NCBI GenBank assembly: GCA_022497155.1
Contig: MU385751.1
Location: forward strand, 372,001-436,000
DNA length: 64,000 nt
DNA from: Whalleya microplaca
Taxonomy: Eukaryota > Ascomycota > Sordariomycetes > Xylariales > Xylariaceae
Direction of reading: 5' to 3'
The position numbers were made by a program, and so were the translations under genes. This document shows, piece by piece, positions 59,508-64,000 of the stretch. Below the pieces are notes generated by a model. It saw only the letters and a list, made by a program, of their open reading frames with translations. It did no database searches and was not told the origin of the DNA. Each line of letters begins with the position of its first letter. Positions within the stretch are counted from its first letter, which is position 1.

Positions 59508-59944
59508 GTTGACGAGACGATCTGACTTCGCGATGGTGCTGCTCTGGTACAATTGCAAGAATTCGGATGGCAAGTGTTGATCTCGGATGTGGTAGACTTT
59601 TCGGACTTGCAGGTCAACAAATATCTATGCGTAGACCGGGGGTTAAAGCTGGTTATCTGCATATGCGGCGCGGACTAGTAGATGCTAGCACCGACGCTAC
59701 GTATGTACCTAGGTATTGGAGCCTGATGGCTACGTAGGTACCTTAGGTAGCTGGTAACTTATAGTAGCTTGTAGGTACCTCTCCTCTAACCTAGCAGAAC
59801 TCAATTGCCAGCGATATCGAGTCAGGTCAGGAGAGCTCCCGTCTCCAACTCTCGATCTTTTCAGCTCCAATTGTCTTTGGGGGAGATGCCATTGTGAATG
59901 ACATCAAAGCTTGAATTTTTCAGTAACAACTGAGAACCGCTACG
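59508..59944. promoter_or_regulatory. Divergent promoter, IFA38 / ERG28
   Basis: These 437 bases are the shared promoter of two ER lipid genes. The middle is dense in TAGGTACCTA-type palindromic words (59697-59780). CCAATTG/ATTGG words occur near both ends. No sterol-regulatory element was identified with confidence. Confidence 0.55.
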
Positions 59945-60570
59945 ATGGACGCCCTCACAGCCTACCTCCCGCCCGCCAAGGGCTACCTGCCTTACTACAT
60001 GCTCGGGGTACGATTCTCTTACCAGCTCTTCACCAAGCTTCCAAGCTTCCAAGCTCCTCACTACCCAGCTAACCTCTGCGCACACCTCACCAGCTCTCCA
60101 TAATCGCCGTCGGCAACTCGCTGCAGAACTACCTAACGCTGCACTACTCGCGGCGTCTGTACAACGGGCAATTCACCCCCGCCACAAACCTGCCTCCGAA
60201 ATCCGCCTCCTTCGACCCAGCGGACTCGCCCTCCAAACTCCAGCCCGTCTCCCCCTCCTCCCCCTCCTCCTCCTCCTCCACCAAGGAGGGGAGGGTGCAG
60301 GACCAGGTGACGCCGCTCGCGGCCCGCCTGTTCGGCACCTACACGCTGATCTCGGCCATCGTGCGCATCTACGCGAGCTACCACCTGGCGGTCGCGCCCG
60401 TCTACCACCTGGCGCTGTGGACGTACGTCGTCGCGCTGCTGCACTTCGGGTCGGAATTTGCGGTGTATAAGACCGCGAGGCTGGGGGCGCCCGTGCTGTT
60501 CCCGTTTTTCTTTGCGAGCGTGGGCATTGCGTGGATGGTGAGTCAGTATGGGTTCTACGTCGAGGCGTAG
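59945..60570 (+). CDS. erg28: Ergosterol biosynthesis scaffold protein Erg28
   Basis: A small ER membrane protein that tethers the C-4 demethylation enzymes (Erg25, Erg26, Erg27) of ergosterol synthesis. Exon 1 is 59945-60007 (MDALTAYLPPAKGYLPYYMLG), exon 2 is 60094-60570 after an 86-nt intron; 179 residues. Family features are SIIAVGNSLQNYLTLHYSRRLYNG, LAARLFGTYTLISAIVRIYASYH and the final VGIAWMVSQYGFY. Several hydrophobic helices span the membrane. An insertion of about 35 Ser/Pro-rich residues (including a run of serines from CTCC/TCC repeats) separates the first two helices, making it longer than yeast Erg28 (148). Divergent from the elongase reductase gene, another ER lipid enzyme. Confidence 0.94.
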
Positions 60571-60591
60571 GAGTAGCGAGAGTGAGTGAGA

Positions 60592-60628
60592 GAAAGAAAG
60601 AAAGAAAGAAAGAAAGAGGGGGGGGGGG
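60592..60628. repeat. (GAAA)n tract followed by poly-G
   Basis: About six GAAA units (60592-60617) run into an 11-G run (60618-60628), just past the ERG28 stop codon in its 3' untranslated region. Confidence 0.85.
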
Positions 60629-60823
60629 AAGGGAGGTTGTTGCTAGGATGTAGGAACTGAAAAGGATAATGTGGTCGAATATTCGCTTGGAGGAGTATAT
60701 AATGCGGGAGCTACTAGATGAGTTTTTTATATATAGTATTTTGAAGACTCTATATCTAACCCTGTACCCTCTCCTATCCCTCGAGTAGATACATAGTAGC
60801 AACAAGCGTTCCTCGCTGCCGGC

Positions 60824-63394
<2,571 letters not shown>

Positions 63395-64000
63395 ATGGGT
63401 GTCATCCGCAAGAAGACCGCTACGCGGGGTGGCGAAGGCGGCGTCAAATATGTTTGCGACGTGTGCTCTGCCGATATCACATCAACTGTACGTCTACCCT
63501 ACGCGGGATCGTCTTCTTCTACTGCTTCTGCTGCGCCTGTTCGGCCGGAATCCCCACGCGCCGCCATCAGCCGCTTCAGCTTCAGCCTTACGTGAACTAG
63601 ACCGGCCCATCCAACCCCACAACATATCACATCACCACACACAGCTTCACTGAAGTAGCCTTGTCGCTAACGTTACTACAACATCACAGGTACGGATAAG
63701 ATGCGCCCACCCAGCGTGCAACGAATACGACCTGTGTGTCCAATGCTTCTCTGCTGGCGCCGCGAGTGGCTCTCACCAGCCTGCCACTCATTCCTTCAAA
63801 GTCATCGAACAGAACTCCGTTCCTATATTTGACCCGGATTGGGGTGCGGACGAGGAACTGTTGCTACTCGAGGGTTGCGAAACATACGGGCTTGGATCAT
63901 GGGCCGATATTGCAGACCACATCGGCGGCTACCGCCACAAGGACGAGGTTAGGGATCACTACCTCAAGACGTATGTCGACTCGCCCTGTTTCCCGCTCCC
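63395..64000 (+). CDS. ada2: Transcriptional adaptor Ada2 (SAGA subunit), 5' part
   Basis: The N-terminal part of Ada2, which joins the Gcn5 acetyltransferase to the SAGA coactivator and stimulates histone acetylation. Exon 1 is 63395-63487 ([20 protein letters not shown] and on to SADITST); a 202-nt intron ends at 63689; exon 2 starts at 63690 and runs past the window. The ZZ zinc finger spans both exons: CDVC, then [19 protein letters not shown], and the two His in [11 protein letters not shown]. It is followed by the SANT domain, [20 protein letters not shown] then [15 protein letters not shown]. These two domains in this order identify Ada2. About a quarter of the protein is present; the SWIRM end lies outside. 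Confidence 0.94.

Overview
This window is nuclear DNA of a filamentous ascomycete (Pezizomycotina). The signs are many short introns of about 47-100 nt with GT...AG ends and CTAAC/CTGAC-like branch sites, widely spaced genes, fungal-specific families (a LaeA-like methyltransferase, a fungal rhodopsin-domain membrane protein, an arginine attenuator peptide) and AT-rich, repeat-like gaps. I cannot fix the genus; a Sordariomycete is a guess. All gene models below were spliced by hand from frame, splice-site and family evidence.

Layout. 1-3004 holds no gene I can support. 3005-11157 is a compact group that looks like a small terpenoid biosynthetic cluster: a cytochrome P450 (-) and a UbiA-type membrane prenyltransferase/terpene cyclase (+) sharing a 450-bp divergent promoter, then an alpha/beta hydrolase (+), a LaeA-like SAM methyltransferase (-) and a seven-helix fungal rhodopsin-domain protein (+). 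No PKS, NRPS or cluster regulator is visible inside the window.

12219-14126 is the arginine-specific carbamoyl-phosphate synthase small subunit with its upstream arginine attenuator peptide (AAP) uORF. The uORF is spread over three exons, the middle one only 13 nt. Next come electron-transfer flavoprotein beta (15749-16760), an ArfGAP (17357-18736), an Sbp1-like RRM-RGG-RRM protein (21101-22584) and, after a 4-kb gap, the diflavin reductase Tah18 (26673-29139).

29140-48213 is gene-poor and accessory in character: a Thr/Ser-rich repeat wall protein, a small hypothetical gene, a membrane-anchored pepsin-like pseudoprotease with a GC-AG intron, a small lineage-restricted gene, AT-rich decayed repeats with a hairpin, and an atypical kinase whose intron contains a 10-N assembly gap.

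48214-64000 returns to dense housekeeping genes, several strikingly GC-rich: a Ufo1-like F-box/UIM protein, nucleoporin Nup170/Nup155, the very-long-chain 3-ketoacyl-CoA reductase (IFA38) divergent from ERG28, galactose-1-phosphate uridylyltransferase (GAL7), and the 5' part of the SAGA adaptor ADA2, cut by the window end.

The two parts most worth following are the UbiA/P450/hydrolase/methyltransferase cluster and the split AAP uORF, where retention of one intron would give a peptide of identical length with a different C-terminal third.
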